Origin: Actinospineispora spinosispora DSM 44797
Lineage (GTDB): Bacteria > Actinomycetota > Actinomycetes > Mycobacteriales > Pseudonocardiaceae
Direction: 5' to 3'
Length of the DNA stretch: 64,000 nt
NCBI RefSeq assembly: GCF_000429025.1
Contig: NZ_AUBB01000010.1
Location: 372,001-436,000 of the forward strand
Position numbers and translations under genes: made by a program. The notes under the pieces were generated by a model, which was given only the letters and a program-made list of their open reading frames with translations, was not told the DNA's origin and ran no database searches. Positions 1 through 8,766 of the stretch are shown here, piece by piece; within the stretch, counting starts at the first letter, position 1, and the number at the start of each line of letters is the position of its first letter.

Positions 1-1142
1 GCGACCAGCAGCGACTGGGTGTTACGGGCGATGCGGCGGGAGAACTTGTCGGGCAGGCCCAGCGCGGCGTCGAAGGGAAGCACGGTGACCGAGTCGGCGC
101 CGCCGACGCCGGCACCGAAGCAGGCCAGCGTGCCGCGCAGCATGTTCACCCACGGGTCCCTTGCGGTGATCATGCGCTCGGAGCTCACCACGTGCTGACG
201 CTGAGCAGCCTCCGGACCGGTCGCACCGCACTCGGCGGCGACCCTGGACCACAGGCTCCGGGCGGCGCGCAGCTTGGCGATCGTGGCGAACTGGTCGGCG
301 GTGGCCGCGTAGCGGAACTCCAGCTGGCTCAGTGCCTGCTCGACGGACAGCCCGCTGTCGGTGAGCGCACGCAGGTAGGCGACACCGGCGGCCAGTGAGC
401 AGCCCAGCTCCTGCGCGTCCTCGGCTCCGGCGTTGTGATAGCCGGTGGCGTCCACGGTCACGGCGCGCACGTTGGGGCGCTCGGCGACGCAGCGGGCCGC
501 CAGCTCGGCGGCCAGCGCGAGTCCCGCGTCGACATCGGTACCGGAGTCGATCGCCGCCAGCCGGCCGAGTGGGTCCACGCCGAGCGTGCCGGCGAGCGCA
601 TCGGCCGCGACGTCGCGTTCGGAGGCCAGCGCGAACAGCGCGGACGTTGCTTCCCCGGCGTGCTCGCCCGCGTCCAGCGCGATCGGGGCCAGGTCGAGCA
701 GCACCTTGTCCAGCACGGTCGGCAGCGAGTCCACCGGCAGCGCGCCCTCGCCCAGCACGAGCCAGAGCGACGTCACGCCGTTCTCCAGATCGGCGAGCAC
801 CGCTTCGGCGGTCCCGGCCACATCCGGATCGGCGTGCTGCTGGCGGATGTCCCAGCCGTCCGGGCTGGCGCCCAGCGCCTTCGAGCCCCGGGTGAACGGG
901 GCGAGGCCGGGTACACCGGCGCCGGACAGCGCGTCCTGCTCGGTGTAGAGCGGTGAGATGGTGACGCCGTCACCCAGCTTGCTGGCGAGCAGCTGCTCGA
1001 TCTCTTCCGGCGCATCGTCCAGATTGCGTCCTGACTTGCGCAGGACCCCTTCGACGAGCTCTCGCCACTGCGTCTTGCTGGGCTCCGGGAACTCGCCCGC
1101 GAGCACCAGCTCGTCCGCCGGCTGCTCCGACAGCTTTGTCAT
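1..1142 (-). CDS. mutA: Methylmalonyl-CoA mutase small subunit, 3' end outside window
   Basis: Non-catalytic partner of the B12-dependent mutase that interconverts succinyl-CoA and (R)-methylmalonyl-CoA, linking propionate and odd-chain or branched substrates to the TCA cycle. About 380 residues are visible from the ATG at 1140-1142. The early part contains PGLAPFTRG, the middle VTVDATGYHNAGA, and the last visible stretch MITARDPWVNMLRG followed by RRIARNTQSLL. All are hallmarks of the mutase TIM-barrel family. The B12-binding domain, degenerate in small subunits, would lie off the window. The N-terminal region diverges from the catalytic MutB pattern, so I call the small subunit. In actinomycetes mutB normally follows directly, which would be beyond position 1. 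The gene lies downstream of the toxin-antitoxin pair on the same strand, separated by 62 bp. Confidence 0.9.
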   Translation of the reverse strand, partial: MTKLSEQPADELVLAGEFPEPSKTQWRELVEGVLRKSGRNLDDAPEEIEQLLASKLGDGVTISPLYTEQDALSGAGVPGLAPFTRGSKALGASPDGWDIRQQHADPDVAGTAEAVLADLENGVTSLWLVLGEGALPVDSLPTVLDKVLLDLAPIALDAGEHAGEATSALFALASERDVAADALAGTLGVDPLGRLAAIDSGTDVDAGLALAAELAARCVAERPNVRAVTVDATGYHNAGAEDAQELGCSLAAGVAYLRALTDSGLSVEQALSQLEFRYAATADQFATIAKLRAARSLWSRVAAECGATGPEAAQRQHVVSSERMITARDPWVNMLRGTLACFGAGVGGADSVTVLPFDAALGLPDKFSRRIARNTQSLLV

Positions 1143-1204
1143 ATCAGTACTTTAGAGGTCTCGACAGTCACCTGTGACTGGCATGTGGCGAGATCAACCC
1201 GGAA

Positions 1205-1552
1205 TCACAGCGCCAGGTGTACCCGCAGTGCCTGATCGAGAGCCTGGGTCCGCTCGGCGTCCAGCGCTCCGCAGCGGGTGCCGATGCGTTCGACCGCGAC
1301 TGCCCTGACCTGCTCGGCCTGCGCCTTGCTGTCGCGGGGTAGCCCGGTGACGGCCGAGGGCAGGAGCACCTGGAACGGGTAGACACGGTCCACGTTCGAC
1401 GTGACCGGCACGACGGTGACGACGCCCCGCCTCAGCCGCATCGCCGTGGCGTTCGCGGCATCGTTGCTGATGATCACGGCGGGCCGGACCTTGTTGGCCT
1501 CCGAGCCGCGTACCGGGTCGAGGTTGACCAGGCGGATCTCGCCCCGGCGCAC
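1205..1552 (-). CDS. MazF/PemK-type mRNA interferase toxin
   Basis: 115-residue protein of the size expected for MazF/PemK endoribonucleases, which cleave mRNA at short sequences when the antitoxin is degraded. The N-terminus reads MRRGEIRLVNLDPVRGSE followed by a KVRPAVIISND segment, the conserved beta-strand and loop that hold the catalytic and RNA-binding residues of this family. The start is a GTG placed immediately after the antitoxin TAG with no spacer, so the two are translationally coupled. It is expected to act in the cytoplasm and to be neutralised by the 73-residue protein encoded just upstream. The cleavage specificity cannot be read from sequence. Confidence 0.88.
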   Translation of the reverse strand: MRRGEIRLVNLDPVRGSEANKVRPAVIISNDAANATAMRLRRGVVTVVPVTSNVDRVYPFQVLLPSAVTGLPRDSKAQAEQVRAVAVERIGTRCGALDAERTQALDQALRVHLAL

Positions 1553-1774
1553 CTACGCCTCCAGCCCGTCAGCGCTGAGCGAGTCCCAGGCCTCGGCATC
1601 TTCCGACGCGTCCCAGGTGCGAAAGGCGTCCTCGTAGGCAGAGGCGAGCTGGCCTGCGCGCAGCGCGGCCAGTGCGTTGTGCAGTGCGGCGGAGCGTGAC
1701 GGGTGGTGGTGTTCCCGCGCGTATCGGTCGAGGAACTCGACGTCTTCCGCCGGCAGACTCACACTGAGTTTCAC
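1553..1774 (-). CDS. Ribbon-helix-helix antitoxin of the MazEF-type pair
   Basis: 73-residue acidic protein. Its first half (MKLSVSLPAEDVEFLDRYA followed by SRSAALHNALAALR) matches the short beta-strand plus two helices of ribbon-helix-helix DNA-binding antitoxins. The acidic tail (WDASEDAEAWDSLSADGLEA) is the kind of disordered segment that wraps the toxin. It precedes the toxin with no gap, the usual antitoxin-first order. A long perfect inverted repeat lies 8 bp upstream of its start codon and is a likely autoregulatory operator. The identity of the pair is well supported by order and size. The exact antitoxin subfamily is inferred. Confidence 0.82.
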   Translation of the reverse strand: MKLSVSLPAEDVEFLDRYAREHHHPSRSAALHNALAALRAGQLASAYEDAFRTWDASEDAEAWDSLSADGLEA

Positions 1775-1782
1775 CGAACCAT

Positions 1783-1821
1783 GCTACCACTGTTCCCACC
1801 ATTGGTAGGAACAGTGGTAGC
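1783..1821. promoter_or_regulatory. 14-bp inverted repeat upstream of the antitoxin gene
   Basis: Perfect arms GCTACCACTGTTCC (1783-1796) and its complement (1808-1821) flank 11 nt that contain a further ACC/GGT pairing. The repeat fills the 56-bp gap between the treZ stop and the antitoxin start. Position and symmetry suggest the antitoxin/toxin operator. It could also act as the treZ transcription stop, but no T-run follows it. Confidence 0.65.
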
Positions 1822-1830
1822 ACCACGTGT

Positions 1831-3570
1831 TCAGACAGCTAGGCGTACCACCGCGAACGCCTCGGCGGGGACCGAGAGCGTGGCGTCCTTCGGTTCCGCG
1901 CCCGCGCTGGTCAGCAGCACCTCGTCGACCGGTCGGTCGAGTGCGACGCCGGCCTCGGTGTCGCCGAGGTTGACCACCACTCGCAGCGCGCCGCGGTGCA
2001 GCACGACGGTGCGAGCGTCCTCGTCGACCGTGACCTGGAGGCGATCCAGCCACGGATCGGTCAGCTCGGGGCGGGCCCTGCGCAGCGCGATGAGCGCCCG
2101 ATAGGTGCGCAGCAGCGTGGCGTGCGGTTCCGAGGCAGGCTCCGACCAGTCGAGCTTCGAGTCGGTGAACGTCGAGTCCGCGTTCGGGTCGGGGACGAGG
2201 GACGCCGCGTCCCAGCCGTGCTCGGCGAACTCCTCGGTGCGCCCGATCCGGACCTTGTCCCGCAGCTCGGCGTCCGGGAAGTGGGAGAAGAACTGCCACG
2301 GCGTCGAGGCGCCCCACTCCTCGCCCATGAACAGCATCGGCGTGTACGGCGAGCACAGCACGAGAGCGGCACCGCAGGCCAGCAGCCCGGGGGAGAGCGT
2401 GGCCGAGATCCGGTCGCCGGTGGCCCGGTTACCGATCTGATCGTGATCCTGCAGGTAGGTGACGAACCGGTGAGCCGGGATGCGCGCGGTGTCGACGGGG
2501 CGCCCGTGCCTGCGGTGGCGGAACTCGGACGTGGTGTCGGCGTGGAAGAACGCGCCGCGCAGGGTGGCGGCGAGGCCCGGCAGCGTCCCGAAGTCCGCGT
2601 AGTAACCTTGCCGCTCGCCGGTCAGCGCAGCGTGCAGCTGGTGGTGCACGTCGTCGTCCCACTGAGCGGTCAGCCCGTAGCCGCCGCCCTCGCGCGCGGT
2701 CACCAGCCGGGGGTTGTTCAGGTCCGACTCCGCGATCAGCGTGAGCGGTCTGCGGACATGGGCCTCCAGCGCGGCGACCTCCGTGGCCAGCTCCTCCAGT
2801 ACGTGGATCGCGCGCGTGTCGACCAGCGCGTGCACCGCGTCCAGGCGCAGTCCGTCGATGTGGAAGTCGCGCAGCCACATGAGGGCGTTGTCGACCACGT
2901 ACCGGCGGACCTCGTCGGAGTCCGGGCCGTCCAGGTTGAGCGACGGGCCCCAGATGTTGCGGCCGGCGAAGTAGGGGCCGAAGCGGTCGAGATAGGCACC
3001 GGACGGGCCGAGGTGGTTGTAGACGACATCGAGGATCACCCCGAGGCCTCGGTTGTGGCAGGCGTCCACGAACCGCTGGAAGGCCTCCGGCCCGCCGTAG
3101 TTCTCCGTCGCGGCGTACCAGAGCACGCCGTCGTAGCCCCAGTTGCGCGGTCCGTCGACGGCGTTGACCGGCAGCACCTCGACGAGGTCGACGCCCAGCT
3201 CGACGAGGTGGTCGAGCCGGTCGATCGCCGAGTCGAACGTGCCGGCCTCGGTGTAGGTGCCGATGTGCAGCTCGTAGATCACGCTGCCCGGCAGCGCGCG
3301 CCCGGTCCAGCTGTGGTCGCTCCAGGCGAAGGCCTCCGGCCGGTACACCCGCGACGGTCCGTGCACGCCGGAGGGCTGGTGCCGGGACCGGGGATCGGGA
3401 AGCGGGGTCGGGTCGTCGTCGAGCAGGTAGGCGTAGTCACTCCCCGGCCCGGCGGCCGGGACGTCGAGCCGCCACCAGCCGCCCTCGTCCTTGATCAGCT
3501 CGTGAACCGAGCCCTCGACGTCGATCCTTACCCGGCTCCGCTGCGGCGCCCACACCGCGAACTCAGTCAC
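1831..3570 (-). CDS. treZ: Malto-oligosyltrehalose trehalohydrolase
   Basis: Releases trehalose from maltooligosyl-trehalose, the last step of the TreX-TreY-TreZ route from glycogen. It is 579 residues, the family's usual length. An N-terminal CBM48-like beta domain (about 1-90) precedes a GH13 barrel. Region I is LDVVYNHLGP (about 180-189). Region II is DGLRLDAVH with the nucleophile Asp at about 244. The acid/base Glu is in LIAESD (about 281). Region IV is DHDQIGNRATG. Start is GTG at 3568-3570. Unlike the usual treXYZ operon, it is separated from treX-treY by an 8-kb sugar-uptake island and preceded by a strong stem-loop, so it needs its own promoter in the 56 bp between that stem-loop and the start, or readthrough. 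Confidence 0.93.
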   Translation of the reverse strand: MTEFAVWAPQRSRVRIDVEGSVHELIKDEGGWWRLDVPAAGPGSDYAYLLDDDPTPLPDPRSRHQPSGVHGPSRVYRPEAFAWSDHSWTGRALPGSVIYELHIGTYTEAGTFDSAIDRLDHLVELGVDLVEVLPVNAVDGPRNWGYDGVLWYAATENYGGPEAFQRFVDACHNRGLGVILDVVYNHLGPSGAYLDRFGPYFAGRNIWGPSLNLDGPDSDEVRRYVVDNALMWLRDFHIDGLRLDAVHALVDTRAIHVLEELATEVAALEAHVRRPLTLIAESDLNNPRLVTAREGGGYGLTAQWDDDVHHQLHAALTGERQGYYADFGTLPGLAATLRGAFFHADTTSEFRHRRHGRPVDTARIPAHRFVTYLQDHDQIGNRATGDRISATLSPGLLACGAALVLCSPYTPMLFMGEEWGASTPWQFFSHFPDAELRDKVRIGRTEEFAEHGWDAASLVPDPNADSTFTDSKLDWSEPASEPHATLLRTYRALIALRRARPELTDPWLDRLQVTVDEDARTVVLHRGALRVVVNLGDTEAGVALDRPVDEVLLTSAGAEPKDATLSVPAEAFAVVRLAV

Positions 3571-3626
3571 GTGACGCCATGATGCCGCCCTTGGGGTCGG
3601 TCCGCAGGCTCGGGTGCCACGAACTG

Positions 3627-3672
3627 CCCGTGAGTGTTCTGGGTTGCCCTAGCAGCCCAGAACACTCACGGG
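3627..3672. terminator. 17-bp stem-loop between kinase and treZ (CGTGAGTG family)
   Basis: Arms CCCGTGAGTGTTCTGGG (3627-3643) and its perfect complement (3656-3672) begin directly at the kinase stop codon. The loop can pair further (TGC/GCA). It should stop transcription of the isomerase-kinase operon before treZ, though no U-tract follows. The CCCGTGAGTG stem base recurs at 48.8 kb, and its CGTGAGTG core recurs at 58.1 kb. Confidence 0.6.
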
Positions 3673-5160
3673 TCATGAGCTGCGCTGGCGGTCGGCCAGG
3701 AAGTGGGTCACCTCTCGGGTTGCCGGGTACAGGTCTCGATAGCGGGCGTAGAACTCGTCGTACTCGCTGGTCAGTGCTGCCCGTGGACGCACGGTGTCGT
3801 TGACCGGGTTCCACGCCTCGACGTCCGGCTCCGAGCCCAGCGCCACCGCGGCCAGGAGCGCGTCGCCCAGGGACGCACCGATCGTCTCCGTGGGAATCTG
3901 CTGTTCGGCGCCGGTGATGTCGGTGATGATCTGGGTCCAGAGCCCGCCCTGGGTACCGCCGCCCACCGCGACCAGCCGCCCGGCCGCGCCACCGGCCTCG
4001 GCCATCGCCTCGAGGTTGTGCCGCACGCCGTACCCGATGCCCTCCAGCACCGCGCGGTAGATCTCGCCGGCGCCGTGCTCGACGGTCAGACCGGCGAGAA
4101 CACCCCGGGCGTCCGGGTCGAAGATGGGGGTACGTTCGCCCGCGAAGTACGGCAGCAGCAACAGACCCCTGCTGCCGGCCGGGACCGTCGCCGCCTCGTC
4201 GAGCAGCTCGGCGAAGTCCCTGCCGAGCAGCGTGCGCAGCCAGTTGGTGATCGCGCCCGAGGTGGCCATCCCGGCGGCGAGGGTGAACGAGCCGGGCAGG
4301 ACTCCACGCGTGGCCCACAGCCCCCGATGGGGCCGAGGGGTGTCGCTGACCTGCACCAGGAACATGGTGGTGCCGTACATGACCATGGTGTCGCCGGACT
4401 CGGTGACACCGACGCTCGCGGCCTCGGCCCACGCGTCGACCGTGCCCGCCGTCACCGGCAAGCCCTGGGGGAGGCCCGTGGCGGCGGCCGCCTTCGCGGT
4501 GATCGACCCGACGATCTCGCTGGACCACGCCAGCCGGGGCAGCTCGATGCCGGGTGCGATGCGCGCGGCCCAGTCGTGCGCCCAGTCCGCCTCGCCCAGG
4601 TCGTACATCGGGTCGCACTGGCTCGCCGAGTGGTGGTCGAGCACGTACTCGCCGGTCAGCCGGTGCACCAGGAACGAGCTGGCCATCAGGAACAGCCGGG
4701 TCCGCTCGTAGACCTCCGGCTCGTGGCGGGCCAGCCACCGCCACTTCGGGCCGACCGCCTGTGAGGACAGCGGCGTACCGCCGCGCGCCAGGATCTCCTC
4801 CGCGCCGAACTCTTCGGTCAGCTCGGCGATCTCCCGGGTCGCCCTGCTGTCGACCCCGTACAGGATCGCCGGTCGTAGCGGGTTGCCGTCCGCGTCGGCG
4901 GGCAGGAGAACCGGGCCGATCCCGCTGACCGCCAGTCCGGCCAGCTTCCGGCCGTCGGCGGCCGCGAGAAGCTCGCGGCTGATCGTCAGGAAGTCCGCCC
5001 ACCAGATGGTCTCGGCGTCGTGCTCGACCCAGCCCGGGTGCGGGAACGACGTGTCGTGCGGAACCGCGTGTCGTGCGATGACCGTGCCCCGGGGATCGAC
5101 CAGCACGCCCTTCGAACTGGACGTGCCGATGTCGATCCCGAGTAACAAGCCATCAGGCAC
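3673..5160 (-). CDS. FGGY-family carbohydrate kinase (xylulokinase-like)
   Basis: 495-residue sugar kinase that should phosphorylate the ketose made by the isomerase encoded just upstream. The N-terminus LLLGIDIGTSSSKGVLVD is the ATP phosphate-1 loop of FGGY kinases. Mid-protein GTVDAWAEAASVGV and C-terminal GRLVAVGGGTQGGLW are the FGGY phosphate-2 and adenosine regions. The start GTG at 5158-5160 overlaps the isomerase stop by 8 bp, implying coupling. The family includes xylulose, ribulose, fuculose and glycerol kinases, so the substrate is open. Partner genes favour a pentulose or deoxyketohexose. Expected cytoplasmic and controlled by the adjacent LacI repressor. Confidence 0.85.
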   Translation of the reverse strand: MPDGLLLGIDIGTSSSKGVLVDPRGTVIARHAVPHDTSFPHPGWVEHDAETIWWADFLTISRELLAAADGRKLAGLAVSGIGPVLLPADADGNPLRPAILYGVDSRATREIAELTEEFGAEEILARGGTPLSSQAVGPKWRWLARHEPEVYERTRLFLMASSFLVHRLTGEYVLDHHSASQCDPMYDLGEADWAHDWAARIAPGIELPRLAWSSEIVGSITAKAAAATGLPQGLPVTAGTVDAWAEAASVGVTESGDTMVMYGTTMFLVQVSDTPRPHRGLWATRGVLPGSFTLAAGMATSGAITNWLRTLLGRDFAELLDEAATVPAGSRGLLLLPYFAGERTPIFDPDARGVLAGLTVEHGAGEIYRAVLEGIGYGVRHNLEAMAEAGGAAGRLVAVGGGTQGGLWTQIITDITGAEQQIPTETIGASLGDALLAAVALGSEPDVEAWNPVNDTVRPRAALTSEYDEFYARYRDLYPATREVTHFLADRQRSS

Positions 5161-6568
5161 GCGACCACTCCTCGAGTCCGATTCCGAGCATGTCTGCCGC
5201 CGCACGGATCTCCGCGCGACGATCACCCGGTACAGCATGGATGTGGTTGGCACCGAAACGCGAGAGGAAGACGTCGGCCGGTGCGTCGAGCCGGGCGAAC
5301 GCGTGTGGCCACTCCGGGGTCGACATGGACACCAGCTGATTGGTCGTCGCCTCGTCGTAGGTCTCGAACTCACCCAGCATGAGCTGCATCCGGTACTCGC
5401 CGTCGTTGCGGGTGAGCCTGCCCAGCGTCATCTGCCCGGGGGCCGCGATGTGCTGGACGGAAGCCCCGCCGGCGGGGAAGAAGAACACCTCCGGGTAGAA
5501 GTGGACCTTCGACAGGTTCTCGGCCGGGTCGTCGCTGCGCGCCGCGTACCAGGTGGCGTGCTGACCGGAGTTGCACAGGTCCCAGATGTCGCGGTCCGGG
5601 TGGTAGTGGCGGACGTCGGCGAACAGCACCGGATCGCCGGAGATCTTGTGGAACAGCTGCATCGTGAGCGCGCCGTCCATGTCCGCCTCGGTCGCGGTGA
5701 CGTGCACGGCCTTCGGGCCGTTCCAGTCGTAGGGGTCGTTGAGGAACGCCTCGGTGACGTCCATGGTGGCGAAGTGCTCGGTCAGCTCCGGCTGGCCCTT
5801 GATCCCGGAGAAGTCCAGGTTGCGTTCGGCGATGATGTCGCGGATCGCCAGGTACGAGCGGATTTGGCGTTCCAGCAGCTCGGGGGTGAGCTTCGCGCCG
5901 TCGTAGTGGACGCCCGCCGCGTGCTCCTCGATCCAGCGGCGGGCCCGTGCCGCCTCGGTGGCGTCCGCGCCCTCGGCACGCAGTACCAGCTCGTACTGGT
6001 CGATCTCCTCGACGTCGACCCCGAACTGCTTCATCCACTGGTCGGTGTTGGCGACGGCGGTGTTCATGCCCATCGGGCGGCCGCCGAAGCGGCCGAAGGT
6101 CGATCCGCGCAGCGACTCGACCGCCGCGCCCGCGCGGGCCAGCGCCCCGACGCCCGCGACCAGCTCGGCGTCGTCCGGCGCGCCCCACAGCCGGGTGTGG
6201 CGTCTGCCGATCTGGTCGAGCGCGCCGCCCGCCGCCAGCATCCCGACCAGGCCGGGCTCGGTGGGATCGGTGCTGGCGACCAGCACGAGCGGCCCGGGGG
6301 TCGCGTCGGCCGCGAGCATCGTGAAGTGCGGGAAGCTCCACACCGCGTAGTAGAGGATCGTGACGTCGACGCCCTGCGCGGCGACCCCTCTGGCGACCGA
6401 GGTGGCCAGAGTGTTGGTCGCCACCAGATCGGCGCCGACGATCACCTCGTTGCCTCCGGCACGCAGCGCCTCGACCAGAGCGGCCTGTTTGGCGCCGATG
6501 AACTCCGCGTTGCGGGCGTGCACATGATCGCGTCCGTCCGAAATGCTGATCACGCCGATTCGGGCCAC
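5153..6568 (-). CDS. L-fucose/L-arabinose isomerase family protein
   Basis: 471-residue cytoplasmic protein of the FucI/AraA fold, predicted to convert an aldose to a ketose for the FGGY kinase. It starts ARIGVISISDGR, as in the family's Rossmann-like N-terminal domain. The C-terminal half carries VLFADVRHYHPDRDIWDLCN and SGQHATWYAAR, typical of the family's metal-binding C-terminal domain. The GTG at 6566-6568 was chosen because a GGAGGGG ribosome site sits 4 nt upstream. An in-frame start further up lacks one. LacI-type operator sequences lie just upstream. It could isomerise fucose, arabinose, or another sugar such as a sulfosugar or branched sugar. The family alone cannot decide this. Confidence 0.8.
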   Translation of the reverse strand: MARIGVISISDGRDHVHARNAEFIGAKQAALVEALRAGGNEVIVGADLVATNTLATSVARGVAAQGVDVTILYYAVWSFPHFTMLAADATPGPLVLVASTDPTEPGLVGMLAAGGALDQIGRRHTRLWGAPDDAELVAGVGALARAGAAVESLRGSTFGRFGGRPMGMNTAVANTDQWMKQFGVDVEEIDQYELVLRAEGADATEAARARRWIEEHAAGVHYDGAKLTPELLERQIRSYLAIRDIIAERNLDFSGIKGQPELTEHFATMDVTEAFLNDPYDWNGPKAVHVTATEADMDGALTMQLFHKISGDPVLFADVRHYHPDRDIWDLCNSGQHATWYAARSDDPAENLSKVHFYPEVFFFPAGGASVQHIAAPGQMTLGRLTRNDGEYRMQLMLGEFETYDEATTNQLVSMSTPEWPHAFARLDAPADVFLSRFGANHIHAVPGDRRAEIRAAADMLGIGLEEWSRA

Positions 6569-6582
6569 GTTGCCCCTCCAAG

Positions 6583-6592
6583 AAATCGATCG
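6583..6592. promoter_or_regulatory. Imperfect LacI half-operator near isomerase start
   Basis: AAATCGATCG resembles the perfect operator 45 bp away and lies 15 bp upstream of the isomerase start codon. It may be a second repressor site for looping. This is weak on its own. Confidence 0.35.
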
Positions 6593-6626
6593 CACACGAT
6601 GGGTCGGTTCGGTGTCGCGGCACTGG

Positions 6627-6638
6627 GTAATCGATTAC
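6627..6638. promoter_or_regulatory. LacI-family operator in the isomerase/lacI divergent gap
   Basis: Perfect 12-bp palindrome GTAATCGATTAC with the central CpG typical of LacI-family sites. It sits between the divergent isomerase operon and the regulator gene, 71 bp upstream of the regulator start. The same AATCGATT core occurs upstream of the ABC transporter (11353-11360), supporting one regulon. Confidence 0.75.
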
Positions 6639-6708
6639 TTCGGACGCTATTGTGCTGTCCTGCGCGGTGTCAATAGCGTCGCGCGCCCCCTCGATCGCGG
6701 AGTGTCCG

Positions 6709-7707
6709 ATGGCGACGATCAGTGATGTGGCGGCCTCGGCGGGTGTCTCGGCGGCGACGGTCTCGCGCGCGCTGAACGGGAAGTCCACCGTGGCGCCGGA
6801 GCTGGTCGCCCGGGTCCGCAAGGCGGCCGACGAGCTCGGCTACCACCCGAACAGCCTGGCCAGGAGCCTGCGCAGGCAGGAGACCGCCGTTCTCGCGCTG
6901 ATCATCGCCGATGTGGAGAACCCGTTCTTCACCGCGATCGCGCGCGGTGTCGAGGACGTCGCCCAGACCGCGGGCTACTCCGTGGTGCTGTGCAACTCCG
7001 ACGAGAACAGCGACAAGGAACGACGCTATCTGGACGTGGCGATCCAGGAACAGGTCGCCGGCGTGCTCCTGTCACCCAGCGGCGCGACCACCGACCTCGA
7101 GCTGCTGCGCAGGCGCGGGACCCCGGTGGTCGCGGTCGACCGCCCCCTCGACGACGTCGACCAGGTGCTGGTGGACACCCGGCAGGCGGCCGAGGAGGCG
7201 ACCTGTCATCTGATCGCCGGGGGTTATCGGCGGATCGGCTGCATCACCGGACCGGCCGGGATCTGGACGGCGGACGCCCGGCTGTCCGGGTACCTGCGGG
7301 CGGTGCGGGCCTCCGAGATCGTCGACGACAACGACCTGGTCCGGCGAACCGAGTACCGGGCCGAGGGCGGCAGGGCCGCCGCGATGGAGCTGATGCGGTT
7401 ACCCGAGCCTCCGGATGCGCTGCTGGTGGCGAACAGCGCACAGGCGATCGGCGTGCTGGAGGCGCTCGCCGGCCACGGGGCGCGGCCGGGTGCTGACGTG
7501 GGTGTGGTCGCCTTCGACGACGTCCCGTGGGCGACGTTGATCGACCCCCCGCTGACCGTGGTGGCCCAGCCCGCCTACGAGCTGGGCGCGGTGGCGGCAC
7601 GCATGCTGCTCGATCGCATCGCCTCGGGCGGGCGGACACCGCACCCGCCCGAGGTTCGTACCTTGGAAGCCCGGCTGATCGAACGAGGTAGCTCGCGCCG
7701 CCCCTGA
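6709..7707 (+). CDS. LacI-family transcriptional regulator of the sugar island
   Basis: 332-residue repressor. The N-terminal helix-turn-helix reads ATISDVAASAGVSAATVSRAL, followed by the hinge YHPNSLARSLR. The rest is a periplasmic-binding-protein-like effector domain (ALIIADVENPFF through VGVVAFDDVPW). ATG at 6709 places the HTH at residue 2, as is normal for LacI proteins. It is transcribed divergently from the isomerase-kinase operon and convergently with the transporter operon. AATCGATT operators flank both target operons, so the likely role is repression relieved by the imported sugar or its phosphate. Confidence 0.9.
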   Translation: MATISDVAASAGVSAATVSRALNGKSTVAPELVARVRKAADELGYHPNSLARSLRRQETAVLALIIADVENPFFTAIARGVEDVAQTAGYSVVLCNSDENSDKERRYLDVAIQEQVAGVLLSPSGATTDLELLRRRGTPVVAVDRPLDDVDQVLVDTRQAAEEATCHLIAGGYRRIGCITGPAGIWTADARLSGYLRAVRASEIVDDNDLVRRTEYRAEGGRAAAMELMRLPEPPDALLVANSAQAIGVLEALAGHGARPGADVGVVAFDDVPWATLIDPPLTVVAQPAYELGAVAARMLLDRIASGGRTPHPPEVRTLEARLIERGSSRRP

Positions 7708-7717
7708 CCCCAGGGCC

Positions 7718-8731
7718 TCAGCTCTTGTTCAGGTCCGCGTAGACCTGGTCGGCGTTCGCCTTCGTGACCAGCTGGGTCGACAGCGTCTGCGTCTTCGGGA
7801 CCTGCTGGCAGTCGATCAACAGCTTCTTGGCGGCGTCGATCGCCTCCTTGCCGCCCGTCGGGTAGACGAGCGTCGCGGACAGCCTGCCCTCGGACACGGC
7901 CTTGATCCCACCCGACTCGATCGGCAGGCCGTCGATCCCGGTGATCGGCAGGTCGGCCTTGCCCGCGTTCTGCGCCGCGATGCGTGCGCCCTCGGCCATC
8001 GGGTCGTTCTCGGAGAAGATCGCCTGGATGTCCGGGTGCGCCTGCAGCAGAGCATCCGCCTGCTGCTGGCCCTTGTCCCGCAGCCAGTCGCCGTCACCGG
8101 TGGCGACGACCTCGACCTTGGAGCCCTGGATGCCGGCCATGAACCCGTCGCTGCGTTCCTTGGCCGGCGTCGAGCCGGCGAGCCCCTTGAGCATGCCGAT
8201 CTTGCCGCCGTTCGGCAGCACCGTCTCGGCGAAGTACTTGCCGGCTTGGCGCCCGATGTCCACGTTGTCGGCGCCGATGAACGACGTGTACGCATCGCCG
8301 TCGACCTTGCGGTCCAGCACCAGCACCGGAATGCCCTGGTCGATGGCCCGCTTGACCGGCGCGGTGAGCGGTGTCGCCTCGTTCGGGCTGATGATCAGAA
8401 GGTCGATTCGCTGGGTCAGGAACGTGTCGACCTGCTCGACCTGCTTGGAGTTGTCCTGCGCCGCGTCGGCGAAGTTCACCGTGAACTGGGGGACCGCGGC
8501 CGCGGCCTTGCGGATGTCGTCGTCCATCCGCTGCCGGTAGGGCTCCGCGACGTTCGCCTGGCTCATCCCGATGGTGAACTTGCCGCTCGGTCCCGCGCAC
8601 TGCCCGGCCGCCTGCTGCCCGCCCTGTTTCGGTTGGGCGTTGTCACTGGTGGTGCCACAGGCCGTGACGGTGGCGATCGCACACGCCGTGACGGCGGCCA
8701 GCCACACGGTCCGGGACGACTTCGTTGTCAT
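7718..8731 (-). CDS. Sugar ABC transporter substrate-binding lipoprotein (RbsB-like)
   Basis: 337-residue extracytoplasmic binding protein. The signal peptide ends at a lipobox-like TVTAC, so Cys25 or so would be lipidated and tether it to the membrane. The mature part (KFTIGMSQANVAEPYRQRM, then DLLIISPNEATPL and GKIGMLKGLAGSTPAKER) matches Peripla_BP_4 ribose/galactose-type binders. It is the last gene of the ATPase-permease-binding protein operon, 35 bp after the permease, with a GAAGGGAA ribosome site. Ligand unknown, likely the sugar metabolised by the isomerase and kinase. Confidence 0.9.
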   Translation of the reverse strand: MTTKSSRTVWLAAVTACAIATVTACGTTSDNAQPKQGGQQAAGQCAGPSGKFTIGMSQANVAEPYRQRMDDDIRKAAAAVPQFTVNFADAAQDNSKQVEQVDTFLTQRIDLLIISPNEATPLTAPVKRAIDQGIPVLVLDRKVDGDAYTSFIGADNVDIGRQAGKYFAETVLPNGGKIGMLKGLAGSTPAKERSDGFMAGIQGSKVEVVATGDGDWLRDKGQQQADALLQAHPDIQAIFSENDPMAEGARIAAQNAGKADLPITGIDGLPIESGGIKAVSEGRLSATLVYPTGGKEAIDAAKKLLIDCQQVPKTQTLSTQLVTKANADQVYADLNKS

Positions 8732-8766
8732 TTCCGTTCCCTTCGGTTGTGCACCCAATTCAGTTG

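Noticed and set aside
1996..3582. 528-residue open frame opposite treZ
   Set aside because: It lies wholly on the antisense of a confident GH13 gene and has the Arg/Val-rich composition of high-GC shadow frames.
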